From Berkiella sp963803015 (GTDB taxonomy: Bacteria > Pseudomonadota > Gammaproteobacteria > Berkiellales > Berkiellaceae), in assembly GCA_963803015.1 (NCBI GenBank), contig CAWDKV010000004.1:62001-126000 (forward strand): a DNA stretch of 64,000 nucleotides, given 5' to 3'. Of this stretch, positions 54,504-63,998 are shown one piece after another. The notes under the pieces were generated by a model. It was given only the letters and a program-made list of their open reading frames with translations. It was not told the DNA's origin and did not search any database. Position numbers and translations under genes: made by a program. Every line of letters begins with the position of its first letter. Within the stretch, counting starts at the first letter, position 1.

Positions 54504-55259
54504 ATGGAAAAATACACTCTCTCGCACCTATCCCCGGCTCCACAATGCCTGAAGAATCAAGTTATTCTCATCACAGGCGCTAGCAGTGGTATTGGTCGGG
54601 CTTTGGCTTTAGCCACAGCAAAACACGGCGCAACAACCATTCTACTGGGAAAAAACCTCAAAGCCTTAGAAAGTGTATATGATGAAATAATGGAAGCCGG
54701 TTTTCCTGAGCCTGCCATTCATCCCTTAAATCTACTGGTAGCAGAACCGAGCCATGCCGCAGAGCTGGCAAGCAGCATTCAAACGATGTTTGGCCGTTTA
54801 GATGCGGTTGTACATAATGCGGGGGTCACCGGTCAACTTTGCCCAACCGAACTGCTGCCACCTCAAAAATGGCAACAGGTGATTCAACTTAACTTAAATA
54901 TTCCCTACCTTTTAACCCATGCGCTTATGCCTTTACTAAAATTAAGTGACAATCCCTCCATTTTATTTACGGCTGCCAATGAAGCTTTAGCCGGCAAAGC
55001 GTATTGGAGTGCCTATTGTGCTAGTAAATTTGGGGTAGTGGGATTGGCAGAATCTTTACATGAAGAATGTGAGGGCAATACCGCTATTCGCGTCAATTGC
55101 ATTAATCCTGGCAAAATGCGCACAACATTACGTATGCAAGCTTTCCCTGGCCTTGATCCCCTATCGCTGCCACTACCAGAAGAAATCATGCCCCATTATG
55201 TGCATCTTTTGAGCTTGGATGGTAAAGCTATCCGCGGTAAATGGATCGATCTGAATTAA
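54504..55259 (+). CDS. yciK: YciK-like short-chain dehydrogenase
   Basis: SDR of 251 residues. The nucleotide site is TGASSGIGRALALATAKHGA (about residues 26-45), then HNAGVTGQLCPTELLPP, and the active-site pair YCASK is near residue 173. By alignment with E. coli YciK (FTSSSVG), this protein reads FTAANEA, so the catalytic Ser is replaced by Asn. Tyr and Lys are kept. In E. coli the YciK substrate is not established. Its stop overlaps the end of the convergent PP2C gene by 4 bases. Confidence 0.88.
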   Translation: MEKYTLSHLSPAPQCLKNQVILITGASSGIGRALALATAKHGATTILLGKNLKALESVYDEIMEAGFPEPAIHPLNLLVAEPSHAAELASSIQTMFGRLDAVVHNAGVTGQLCPTELLPPQKWQQVIQLNLNIPYLLTHALMPLLKLSDNPSILFTAANEALAGKAYWSAYCASKFGVVGLAESLHEECEGNTAIRVNCINPGKMRTTLRMQAFPGLDPLSLPLPEEIMPHYVHLLSLDGKAIRGKWIDLN

Positions 55260-58200
55260 AGCACGGGCTTGTCTTTTTTATGACGCGCCAGTTGCGCAGC
55301 ATCTGCACTCGCAGGCGCGCTGGGTTGCATACTCGCACCCGTTGCCACTTTCGGGATAGGGGCTTGTCTTATTATTCTTGGTCTGCCTTGAATAACTGGT
55401 TGCGCCAGCTGGGCACCATATTGTTTGATAACAAGAGGATGATTGAAAATAGCACCTTTCAACACGTAGAGTGCCGCTTTGTCATATCGTGGTTTATCAT
55501 TATTGATATGATCATTTTCCAATAAAGTAAATAATGCATTCAAATCATAACGCGCAGATGATGCTGTAAGCATTTTAGCAGCAGCTTCAATATGAGAAGG
55601 ATGCGGCTTTTCCAAGGCAACACGAAGCGCTTCCAAGGGCTTAATAGGCACCCTCATCCCGACGATCGTCACATCATCACCCACCTTCTCTAAATTTCTC
55701 TGCAATTCTTTTGTAGCATGACTTAACTCATCTGGCGTGTGCCCAGAAAAAATTTTTCTTGTCAGCACATCGCGCTCTAGATTTAAAAGTGCTTTAAACG
55801 CTTTTTGTTGCGCATCTTGCGTTTGCGGTGGATTAATCAGCACTGGCAGGTTTTGAGGGATTTTTGATTGTAAATTCTGAAGAGACTTGTCATCTAAAAA
55901 ATAAGGCTTATTTTGCAGCTCTCTCATTTTATTGACAATTTCCTCTTTGCTCCTCGATCTTTCAATAACAAACAGAATGTCATTTAAGGCATTATAATAC
56001 CCTTTTCCCTCATCATAAATTGCTTCATATTGTTCTATTTGTTGACGAATTTTCGGACCTAATGTTCCCCTTCGTAGACTTTCTCTTGCCTGATCCGTAT
56101 TTTCAAGCGCTTGCGCAGTCACATGTCCAATAAATTCATCAGGAGAAGAAAGCGGTTTAACCGTGGAGAGCAAAGAACACATCGCGCTCGCTTTGAGACG
56201 AGTCGCATTGGGCGAGTCTGGATCTTTCTCTGTGGGAAGATATTCCCAAATGCCATCGGTTAAGGCAAAGACAATTTCACCATCTTGCAAAGTACTTTGA
56301 AAAACATCTTCAAATTCAGGATTTCTTTCACTAGGAAATCCTAGTGGCGCTTGTCTCGCGGTGATTTTTGCCGGCGCCAAAGTTCTAAAAGTTTGAGTAA
56401 AAGGATTGTAACTCACCACCATCGAATCACCGATATTTATCCCAACGATTTGATGCGTATTGCCAGGGCCTTCAAATGTTCTAAAACAAGCAAGCGTTGT
56501 GTTTTGGCCATTTTCCCCAGACTTTAATGAATCATGTTGAATAGATTTGGCCACTGTATCAATAATTTCTGTTTTTCTCTTAATAACCTCTTTGGGATCC
56601 TTACAAGCATTTAACACCTGTAGCGCAACTTCTACGGCTTTAGCAGAAGCGCTGGCAATTTCCTGATCAAGCTTCTCGCCATCTGCCGTTTTCATATGGC
56701 CACCTTGACCATCTGCGACGCCACCATATATCGCTTGACGCCGACCAGAGGCATCGGTTTGTGCACCGCCAATTGCACCATCTAAACCCCGATGTGCACT
56801 AAATTTATTGTCCGTTGTTTTTATCGTGCGAAAGGATGTCCCAGATAAAATAGCGCCTTGATTTGAAGGCATCAACGAGCGCTCTGTGCTGCTCTCTAAA
56901 GTAATAGGGCTTTGCAAATTGCTATTAAGTGGCAGAATCAAGTGTTTTTCAACAGTGCTCACTGTGCCCATGGGTTTAGCTTTAAGTGCTGTTTGTGCCT
57001 GTTTTATTTTGTCAATTAATGGTTCAATATTGTCGCGTTGAATATCAACAAGTTTCGCTTTTACTTCTCTTTCTAGCAATCTAATAAGTGCTATATCATC
57101 GATGTCATAATTGAGTAGATCTTGCTCTTTTTCAATGCCGAGCGTTCTCAAGTTGATTGATCTATAAACGCTCTCTTCTTCGGGACTAGATTTATTAGCA
57201 TATATTTTCTGAAATAAATATTTAGCTCTAAGACGCTCATACTCTTGTTGTGAGGGCTGTTTTCCCAGTCGCACTATTTCATCGTATTTTTTTTCTTCAT
57301 CTTTTATTTGCTGCGCTTTCGCCCTATCTTGTTGCCCTACTAAAATTGTAAAACGAGCTTCTTGCACTTTATTTTGCACTCTACTTCTAACACTTAAGGG
57401 CTCTTCTGGCAGTGCTTGCCGCCGTACCAAAGGGAGTGCTTGAGCAGCCTCTTCCATTTGTGCAAGCAGCGTAGAAACCTGCACGGTATAAGCATTAGGT
57501 TGGTTATTGAAAAAATTCAATAAATCCGGAATTTTAGACACCCACTCCTCTTTATGTTCTTCCAAAAATAATTCTGGTGCTTTTTCTTGTGTTTTTGCAC
57601 TCCAAGTCATTTCTGGCGGAAGAGGTGGGATGGGTTGACGCCCCTTACCAATTATAAGTGGTTGCGCTCTTGACGTTTGTTTTAATACTGGTTTAGAAAT
57701 TTTGGTTTGAGGGAAAGAGGCTTGCGATTCTTCTTCAAAAGAAAAACCTACTTTAGTTGCTTTTTCATCAAGGGAAACCATACTTATCTGATTGAGATTT
57801 AAAAGATGACTCTCATCAAACAATTGAAATTTCATAACAATAAGCTGATAAGATGTTTTTTTAAACTCTTCTAAATTGAATTTTCTTTCTGGAAAATTTT
57901 TTGTCAACTGAGCATACAGTTCTTCAGCGAATTGGGGATTGATAACCGTCATGAGTTTTAATTCTGGCGGCACATAATCTCTACGCTGAATTTGCTTTGT
58001 GATGGCGGCGAATAAATTGGAGCCTTGACGAAATTGGGCTTCTAGCAACTTTAATTGCTCGACAATTTTTTTCTCCTCCTCAGTTAAAGCTGCTTTTTTT
58101 ACATTTTTTTGACGGATTGTCTCTAGCGCTTCTCGTCTTAGCGTCACATAATCCTTGTATTTTTCAAACGCAATGGTTTTTTCTATGATGCCATTTTGTA

Positions 58201-58348
58201 ATGTGCGCTCTAAATACGCGAGCCGCGCTTTAAGTATTTTTTGAGTGAGTTCTGCTTCGGATATCTCTGGAAACTGCTTCTTCAGATCTGTTTTGATTTT
58301 TTGAAGTTGGTAATAAATTCTAGCTGTGACGACTTCAATAGTTGGCAT
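55256..58348 (-). CDS. Large protein with PP2C (PPM) serine/threonine phosphatase domain
   Basis: 1030-residue protein. Residues 1 to about 500 are charged helices with coiled-coil character and a proline patch (GRQPIPPLPPEM). A complete PP2C core follows: AIYGGVADGQGGHM (metal-binding Asp, about residue 540), NTTLACFRTF, GINIGDSMVVSY, and VFALTDGIWEYLPTEK (about residue 695). After a long helical insert comes GDDVTIVGMRVPI (about residue 887), carrying the last metal-binding Asp. A Pro/Ala-rich tail ends the protein. All metal-binding positions are kept, so it should be active. The size, helical N-terminus and insert are unlike housekeeping PP2Cs and fit a secreted effector (inference). It is convergent with yciK. 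Confidence 0.85.
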   Translation of the reverse strand: MPTIEVVTARIYYQLQKIKTDLKKQFPEISEAELTQKILKARLAYLERTLQNGIIEKTIAFEKYKDYVTLRREALETIRQKNVKKAALTEEEKKIVEQLKLLEAQFRQGSNLFAAITKQIQRRDYVPPELKLMTVINPQFAEELYAQLTKNFPERKFNLEEFKKTSYQLIVMKFQLFDESHLLNLNQISMVSLDEKATKVGFSFEEESQASFPQTKISKPVLKQTSRAQPLIIGKGRQPIPPLPPEMTWSAKTQEKAPELFLEEHKEEWVSKIPDLLNFFNNQPNAYTVQVSTLLAQMEEAAQALPLVRRQALPEEPLSVRSRVQNKVQEARFTILVGQQDRAKAQQIKDEEKKYDEIVRLGKQPSQQEYERLRAKYLFQKIYANKSSPEEESVYRSINLRTLGIEKEQDLLNYDIDDIALIRLLEREVKAKLVDIQRDNIEPLIDKIKQAQTALKAKPMGTVSTVEKHLILPLNSNLQSPITLESSTERSLMPSNQGAILSGTSFRTIKTTDNKFSAHRGLDGAIGGAQTDASGRRQAIYGGVADGQGGHMKTADGEKLDQEIASASAKAVEVALQVLNACKDPKEVIKRKTEIIDTVAKSIQHDSLKSGENGQNTTLACFRTFEGPGNTHQIVGINIGDSMVVSYNPFTQTFRTLAPAKITARQAPLGFPSERNPEFEDVFQSTLQDGEIVFALTDGIWEYLPTEKDPDSPNATRLKASAMCSLLSTVKPLSSPDEFIGHVTAQALENTDQARESLRRGTLGPKIRQQIEQYEAIYDEGKGYYNALNDILFVIERSRSKEEIVNKMRELQNKPYFLDDKSLQNLQSKIPQNLPVLINPPQTQDAQQKAFKALLNLERDVLTRKIFSGHTPDELSHATKELQRNLEKVGDDVTIVGMRVPIKPLEALRVALEKPHPSHIEAAAKMLTASSARYDLNALFTLLENDHINNDKPRYDKAALYVLKGAIFNHPLVIKQYGAQLAQPVIQGRPRIIRQAPIPKVATGASMQPSAPASADAAQLARHKKDKPVL

Positions 58349-58579
58349 AACACCTTTCTCCTCGAACCCCTCATCTTGTTTAGTATATAGCTACCAAACA
58401 CAGATTATAACTATATTTACTTACACTCCCAGATAAGAAAAGTCCAACAAAACGATAAGCATTTGATTTTGCTGTATAAGTTGACATCCCAACAAGACCC
58501 TCCTACGCTTAATTAAAAAGCAGAGGTTTTAAAGGGTGATATTATTTTTTCCTTAAACAGTCGTAAAATCTCTTTTAAA

Positions 58580-59539
58580 GTGACTCTGGGGCTTGCGCTA
58601 CTGCTTGGTCTTTATTTTATTTTAAATACACCTAAAAAGAGCACGCTACCTATTGTCGCCATCGCTAATTATGGCCCTCATGAAACCTTAGAAGACAGTA
58701 TTCGCGGCATTAAACAAGGGTTAGCGGAGAAAGGATTCAAAGAAAACGAAAAGATCCACTTTGAAATCAGTAATGCTAATTTTGAGCCCACACTCATTGA
58801 ACAAATGCTAACCAAATTAAAAGCACACAAACCCGCGGTTATGGTGGTTATTACCACCCCTGTGGCGCAAAATGCCAAGAACGCTATCAAAGATATTCCA
58901 TTAGTATATAGTGTCATCACTGATCCGGTGGCAGTAGGATTACTCAAAGAAGCCAATCAACCTCATCAAAATATGACCGGCTCTTCAGATAAACAAAACT
59001 TAGTTTTATTTCTGGAATTTGCAAAAAAACTATTACCTCAAGCCAAAACCTTAGGGCTGCTCTATTCCAACAGCGAAGCCAATGATGGGATCTTGCTCAA
59101 CATGATGCAGCAAGCATGTAAGGAAGCAGGATTAGCGCTTTTACCCATTGCAATCGATCATGCGCGGGATATCCCTTTTCGCATGCAAGCTTTTAAAAAT
59201 AAAGTGGATTTCATATACGTTGGCGGAAGCGGCACCATTCAACCTGCGGTTCCAGCTATTGCAGCCATTGCCGAAAAAATGCAGATCCCGGTGTTTAATG
59301 CGGTATCAGAGACGGTTAAGCAAGGATTAGTGCTGGGAAGTTTTGGCGTAGACTATTATCAAGTCGGTGTCAGGGCGGGCAACATTGTAGCCAGACTCCT
59401 AAATGGCGAAAAAATTCAAGATATCGAACCTATTTATCCGCAAAAAGCGGATCATCACGGCTATATTAGTAAGAAGAGAGCACAACAATACAACATTGCT
59501 CTCCCACAAGATTTAGAACAAACAAGTATTGTGGAATAA
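58580..59539 (+). CDS. ABC transporter substrate-binding protein (TrpX-like)
   Basis: Periplasmic binding protein of the ABC_sub_bind family (319 residues from the GTG at 58580). The core has VAIANYGPHETLEDSIRGIK, VVITTPVAQNAKNAI and FGVDYYQVGVRAGNIVARLL. The GTG lacks a ribosome site. The same frame continues upstream as IIFSLNSRKISFK to an ATT at 58541 that has AAAGGG 4 bases before it, and this would complete a proper signal anchor (basic lead, then VTLGLALLLGLYFIL). The start is therefore uncertain. It is followed 3 bases later by its ATPase gene. Relatives carry amino acids such as tryptophan; the substrate here is unknown. Confidence 0.88.
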   Translation: MTLGLALLLGLYFILNTPKKSTLPIVAIANYGPHETLEDSIRGIKQGLAEKGFKENEKIHFEISNANFEPTLIEQMLTKLKAHKPAVMVVITTPVAQNAKNAIKDIPLVYSVITDPVAVGLLKEANQPHQNMTGSSDKQNLVLFLEFAKKLLPQAKTLGLLYSNSEANDGILLNMMQQACKEAGLALLPIAIDHARDIPFRMQAFKNKVDFIYVGGSGTIQPAVPAIAAIAEKMQIPVFNAVSETVKQGLVLGSFGVDYYQVGVRAGNIVARLLNGEKIQDIEPIYPQKADHHGYISKKRAQQYNIALPQDLEQTSIVE

Positions 59540-59542
59540 AGC

Positions 59543-60322
59543 ATGCTGTCACTCACTGACATCTATAAAACCTTTCCTTTTCAATCTTGTCCCACTTTGA
59601 ATGGCATTAGCCTTCACTTGGCGCCAGGAGAATTTTGTGTGGTATTGGGCAATAATGGCTCTGGAAAAACGACCTTATTCAAAGCTATCACGGGAGAAAC
59701 TTCTGTTGATAGCGGCTGTGTCAAACTCGCTAATCATAATCTAACCGATGTGCCTTTGCATAAGAGAGCCAAACTCATTAGTTCTGTCACACAAGAAACC
59801 AATACCGGTACCATTTTAGAAATGAGCTTGCTTGAAAATATTGTTCTCAGTCTCATCCGTGGCAAAGAGAGTCAATACCGCTCCTATCAATCTTACAAAA
59901 ATCTCGCACTCAATGCTCTGCTATCATTAGATGCGCAATTAGTTGAACGCCTCCATCATAAGCTTTCTCTCCTTTCAGGTGGACAACGTCAAATGGTCGC
60001 CACCTTAATGGCTCTTTTGTCTCATCCCAAATTATTATTACTCGATGAGCATACGAGTGCCTTAGATCCGCAAACACAAAAAAAGCTGATGAACTATACA
60101 GCCGATAAAATTAAAGAAAATAACATCACAACTTTGATGATCACGCATAATATTCAACAAGCGGTGAACTATGGTGATAGATTAATCATGATCCATCAGG
60201 GAAAAATCATATTAGATCTCAAAGGAGAGGAGAAATCAAAATTTCGAGCAGAATGTTTGTTACCTTTATTTGATACCAGCATTCCAAAAAGTGAAATAAA
60301 TCATGCTATCACCACTAATTGA
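59543..60322 (+). CDS. ABC transporter ATP-binding protein
   Basis: ATPase of the importer (259 residues). Walker A is GNNGSGKTTLFKAI (about residues 36-49), the signature is LSLLSGGQRQMVA, Walker B is KLLLLDEHTSALDPQ, and the switch His is in MITHNIQQ. It overlaps the permease gene by 20 bases. Gene order (binding protein, ATPase, permease) is a variant of the TrpXYZ order. Confidence 0.94.
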   Translation: MLSLTDIYKTFPFQSCPTLNGISLHLAPGEFCVVLGNNGSGKTTLFKAITGETSVDSGCVKLANHNLTDVPLHKRAKLISSVTQETNTGTILEMSLLENIVLSLIRGKESQYRSYQSYKNLALNALLSLDAQLVERLHHKLSLLSGGQRQMVATLMALLSHPKLLLLDEHTSALDPQTQKKLMNYTADKIKENNITTLMITHNIQQAVNYGDRLIMIHQGKIILDLKGEEKSKFRAECLLPLFDTSIPKSEINHAITTN

Positions 60323-61172
60323 ACTTATCCCCAGTGGGTTATTGCATGGCGCCATCCTGGCTTTCATTGCGCTTGGCGTGATGATCCCTTTTAAATTGCT
60401 AAATCTGCCTGATTTAACTGCTGAAGGAGCGTATCCTTTGGGCGCAGTTATTTCTGCTTGTCTTATACTTTCGGGTCTTAACCCTATTGTTGCTACCTTC
60501 GCAGCTTGCTTATTAGCCGGCACCTTGGGAATAGCGACAGCCTATATTCATTTACGTTTTAAATCTCCCACTTTATTAGTCGGTATTATTTTAAGTATTA
60601 TGGTTTATAGTCTCAATTTGCGACTCATGGGCAAATCGAATCTTGCTTTGTTTACGCACAATACTTTATTCCAAATGATTCCTGACAATATCTATATTAA
60701 AATAGGTTTTGTTTTTCTGTTATTTTGCTTCTTAGTTATCCCCTTATTACATTTTTTCACCACAGAAATAGGATTACGTTTTCGGGCTGTTGGCTTAAAC
60801 CCCAATTTTGCGCAAAGACAAGGCATTTCTTTAAATAGTTATCTTATCGTCGGCTTCTTTATTGGTAATGCACTAGCAGCGCTTGCTGGAAGTTTAATGG
60901 CACAATTGCAAGGCTATGTGGATATTAATATGGGTGTAGGAATTGTTATTCATGCTCTTGCCGCCTTAATGATTGGAGAGTGCCTTATTGGCACACAAAC
61001 TTTAACTAGACAAATTCTTGCTCCCTTTATTGGTGCTTTAGTCTATCAGCAAATTCAGGGATTGGCTCTCACCATAGGACTTGCTCCTACAGATCTTAAA
61101 TTATTGACTGGGGCTATCGTTCTTAGTTTGATGATGTTTCGTGGGCAAATGTTGTTTTCTCACAAAACTTGA
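60303..61172 (+). CDS. ABC transporter permease (branched-chain-type fold)
   Basis: Membrane component (289 residues) with about eight to nine helices. The motif LPDLTAEGAYPLGAVISACL near residue 33 and the cytoplasmic loop FRAVGLNPNFAQRQGISLNS (about residue 160), which contacts the ATPase, are family marks. It completes the three-gene importer and is convergent with the ankyrin gene that follows. Confidence 0.93.
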   Translation: MLSPLIELIPSGLLHGAILAFIALGVMIPFKLLNLPDLTAEGAYPLGAVISACLILSGLNPIVATFAACLLAGTLGIATAYIHLRFKSPTLLVGIILSIMVYSLNLRLMGKSNLALFTHNTLFQMIPDNIYIKIGFVFLLFCFLVIPLLHFFTTEIGLRFRAVGLNPNFAQRQGISLNSYLIVGFFIGNALAALAGSLMAQLQGYVDINMGVGIVIHALAALMIGECLIGTQTLTRQILAPFIGALVYQQIQGLALTIGLAPTDLKLLTGAIVLSLMMFRGQMLFSHKT

Positions 61173-61184
61173 GAAATCATGGCG

Positions 61185-63998
61185 TTAACGCGTCGGTTTT
61201 ACTTTCCCCCCAGCCAAAACAATTTTTTCTGGTAAATTGTTTAGTTTAATTTTTTGTGCAGCAAACTTCGCGATATTAAATGACGCTAAAAACGAATCGC
61301 TTTGAGCTAATAGCATGGCTGCTTTTTCAGGATCATTTTCCAGATAATCTATAATTTCAGGCTTAAAAGCTAACTCTTTTAAACGCCGTTCAGCCAAAGC
61401 CCTTTTCGCATCATTTGCAATTCTAGTGATTTGCTCCCTTACTTCATCGCCAAAGACATGAGCAGCTGCTGGAGCTGCAGCTTTAGCTATAACTGCAACT
61501 TTGGCTACTGGAACTGCAACTTTTGATACTGGGGCTGCAACCGCGGCTACTTTAGCAGGGACTTTTGAAGGTGCAACATTCTTAGAAAAGGCTATAGAAA
61601 CCGGTTTGGAAGGGACTTTTGCCTGAGGTTGCATTTGGATTATTTTCTGCCTCATTGCTTTAGCCATCGCTGGGTCGACTCTGTCTGCAATCGCAAGTGG
61701 GCTCTCTTTCTTATTATTTACTGCCTTTACATCAGCACCCTTTTCAATCAACATTAGCACAATATCAATATGGCCCTTTTGCGCAGCGAGCATCAAAGCA
61801 GTCATCCCATTACCGTCTTTTTCATCCACCACTGCCTTTTTATCAAGCAATATCAGCGCGAGTTTCACGTCAGCTTTTTCTGCAGCCAAATGTAAAGCAG
61901 TTTGACCTTCTTTATCTTTTTGAAACACATCAGCGCCTTTTTGAATCAGCAGATGTACCATGTCGATATGACCAGTTTTCAAGGCAATAAGCAAAGCCGT
62001 ATTTCCATAAGCATATTTTTCATCAATCTTTGCACCGTTATCAAGTAACTTTAAAAAAAATTCTGTATCCCCATCATCTATAGCTGACAGCAAAATGGGA
62101 CTCCCTTGAGAATCAGTTACATTGACCTCTGCCTTTTTTTCAATCAGCAACAAAGCAACATCTCTATATTTTTTTCCTACCGCTATTTGCAATGGCATTA
62201 GGCCATTTTTATCTTTTTCATTCACATTGGCACCACGTTGAATCAATAATCGTGCCACATCTAAATGCCCCTTGCTCAAAGCCAAACTCAAAGCGGTATT
62301 TCCATTAATATCTTTTTCGTCAATCTTTGCGCCCTTATCAAGCAACTTATTTACAAATTCAATATCCCCTCCATCTATAGCTAACATCAAAATCGGACTT
62401 CCTTGGGAATTAGTTACATTTACGTCTGCGCCTTCATCAATCAACATCAAAGCAAAATCTCTGCCACCTTGTTCCAGAGCTAACAGCAATGGCGTTTGGC
62501 CGCTCTTATCTTTTACATTCACCTTAGCATTTCTTTGAATCAACAAGTGTGCCAAGTCAAGGCGGCCCCTTTTCAAAGCTAAAATCAAAGCAGTATTTCC
62601 ATGAGCATCTTTTTCATCAATGTTTGCGCCCTTATCAAGCAACTTCAAAGCGAATTCTGCATCCCCTCTTTCTATCATTACCAGTAAAAGAGGCGTTCCC
62701 TGAGGGTCTGTTATATTTATCTCTGCGTTTCTATCAATCAACATCAAAGCAAAATCTCTGTAGCCTCGCTCTACAGATAATAGCAAAGGCGAGTTACCCT
62801 GTTCATCTTTTTCATCCACCTTGGCGCCATTTTCTACCAACAAACGTGCCATATCAATGTGGCCCTTTTTTAAAGCCACTATCAAAGAAGTATTACCCGC
62901 ATTATCTTTCGCATCTACTGGCATACCTCTTTGAATCAACAACTGTGCAACATCTTTGTGGTCATTCTCTACTGCTAAATGCAAAGGACTGCTACCATTA
63001 TTGTCTATCGTTTGTTTTTCTGCATGATTATCCAACAACAAAAGAATATGCTCAGCATTACCTCTTTGTGCGGCCAACAGCAGAGGAGTCATTCCCTGAT
63101 TATCTTTTGCATTAAGATCCGAGCGAGCCTGAATTAGCATGTGCACAATATCATTGGAACATCCTAAACCAACTGCATAGTTAAGCGGCGAATCATGACG
63201 TAAAGAACCATCGTACACTGAAGCTTTGTTTTTTAACAAAACACTCACATTTTCCTTAATGCCAGAAGCAATAGCCCAATACAACGGGGTGAATTCATCA
63301 TCATCCGATTCATATACTTTCGCCCCTTGGCTTATTAAATACTCAATTATTTCTGGTTTGCAACCAAAAGATAAAGCGACAGATATTAATGGTTTTCCTT
63401 TAAATCTCAGCTGAGTCGAAATATTTTTCGAAACGAGATCCATTATCAACGGCAAATCATTACTCACAATCGCAGCTATCATGAGTTTTTCATTGTGCTT
63501 ACTTTTATCTTCAACATCCGCGTAAGGTGACGCTTTTTTAGTATAATATTCAACGAGAATTTTCAAGAATGATGTATTTTCCGGCTTTAAAAAAAGCTCA
63601 TGATATGCTTTTAGATTGTCCTTGCTAGGGAAGGTTTTGTGAAGATTTTCAATTGCATAATCAATAAACAATAGGCCGCTAGCATCTTTAAAATTTATAG
63701 CAACAGCTATATTCTGCAAAAAATCATATGCGTCTTTCGCGCTTTTTTTATCTAACAACATAGCTAAAGATGAGAAGTTGGATACCCCTTGATTATTAAC
63801 CATCTTCCAGTTAATACCGTGCTCAGAACATCCAACGCCATTAAGGAGTTCCACTGTCAAATCATCACGCAAAATTACTTTTTGGAAGGCTGTTTGACCA
63901 TCTTGTGCCATGAAATTCCAATCAATTTGTCCGACTTCTCTCTCGAGATTCAATCTATTAAAATCTTGAGTAGATGAAATTGCTTTAATTAAGCGCAT
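61185..63998 (-). CDS. Large ankyrin-repeat protein (possibly truncated at the window edge)
   Basis: 937 residues to the first ATG inside the window, which lies only two bases from the edge, so the true start may be further out. A helical N-terminal part (about 1-190) is followed by about 17 ankyrin repeats of 33 residues (about 195-790), mostly canonical (NGNTALxLALxxGHLDxARLLIQRGANVN). Repeats 7-15 form a threefold higher-order unit of 99 residues. A Lys/Ala/Val/Pro-rich linker follows (around AKVAAVAAPVSKVAVPVAKV), then a helical C-terminal domain (EVREQITRIANDAKRALAER onward). No signal peptide is visible. Probably a secreted effector that binds a host protein (inference). Confidence 0.85.
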   Translation of the reverse strand: MRLIKAISSTQDFNRLNLEREVGQIDWNFMAQDGQTAFQKVILRDDLTVELLNGVGCSEHGINWKMVNNQGVSNFSSLAMLLDKKSAKDAYDFLQNIAVAINFKDASGLLFIDYAIENLHKTFPSKDNLKAYHELFLKPENTSFLKILVEYYTKKASPYADVEDKSKHNEKLMIAAIVSNDLPLIMDLVSKNISTQLRFKGKPLISVALSFGCKPEIIEYLISQGAKVYESDDDEFTPLYWAIASGIKENVSVLLKNKASVYDGSLRHDSPLNYAVGLGCSNDIVHMLIQARSDLNAKDNQGMTPLLLAAQRGNAEHILLLLDNHAEKQTIDNNGSSPLHLAVENDHKDVAQLLIQRGMPVDAKDNAGNTSLIVALKKGHIDMARLLVENGAKVDEKDEQGNSPLLLSVERGYRDFALMLIDRNAEINITDPQGTPLLLVMIERGDAEFALKLLDKGANIDEKDAHGNTALILALKRGRLDLAHLLIQRNAKVNVKDKSGQTPLLLALEQGGRDFALMLIDEGADVNVTNSQGSPILMLAIDGGDIEFVNKLLDKGAKIDEKDINGNTALSLALSKGHLDVARLLIQRGANVNEKDKNGLMPLQIAVGKKYRDVALLLIEKKAEVNVTDSQGSPILLSAIDDGDTEFFLKLLDNGAKIDEKYAYGNTALLIALKTGHIDMVHLLIQKGADVFQKDKEGQTALHLAAEKADVKLALILLDKKAVVDEKDGNGMTALMLAAQKGHIDIVLMLIEKGADVKAVNNKKESPLAIADRVDPAMAKAMRQKIIQMQPQAKVPSKPVSIAFSKNVAPSKVPAKVAAVAAPVSKVAVPVAKVAVIAKAAAPAAAHVFGDEVREQITRIANDAKRALAERRLKELAFKPEIIDYLENDPEKAAMLLAQSDSFLASFNIAKFAAQKIKLNNLPEKIVLAGGKVKPTR

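Noticed and set aside
61970..62870. Regular 297-base repeats that could suggest a CRISPR or satellite array
   Set aside because: They are in-frame ankyrin codons of one protein; unit length and lack of unique spacers exclude CRISPR.
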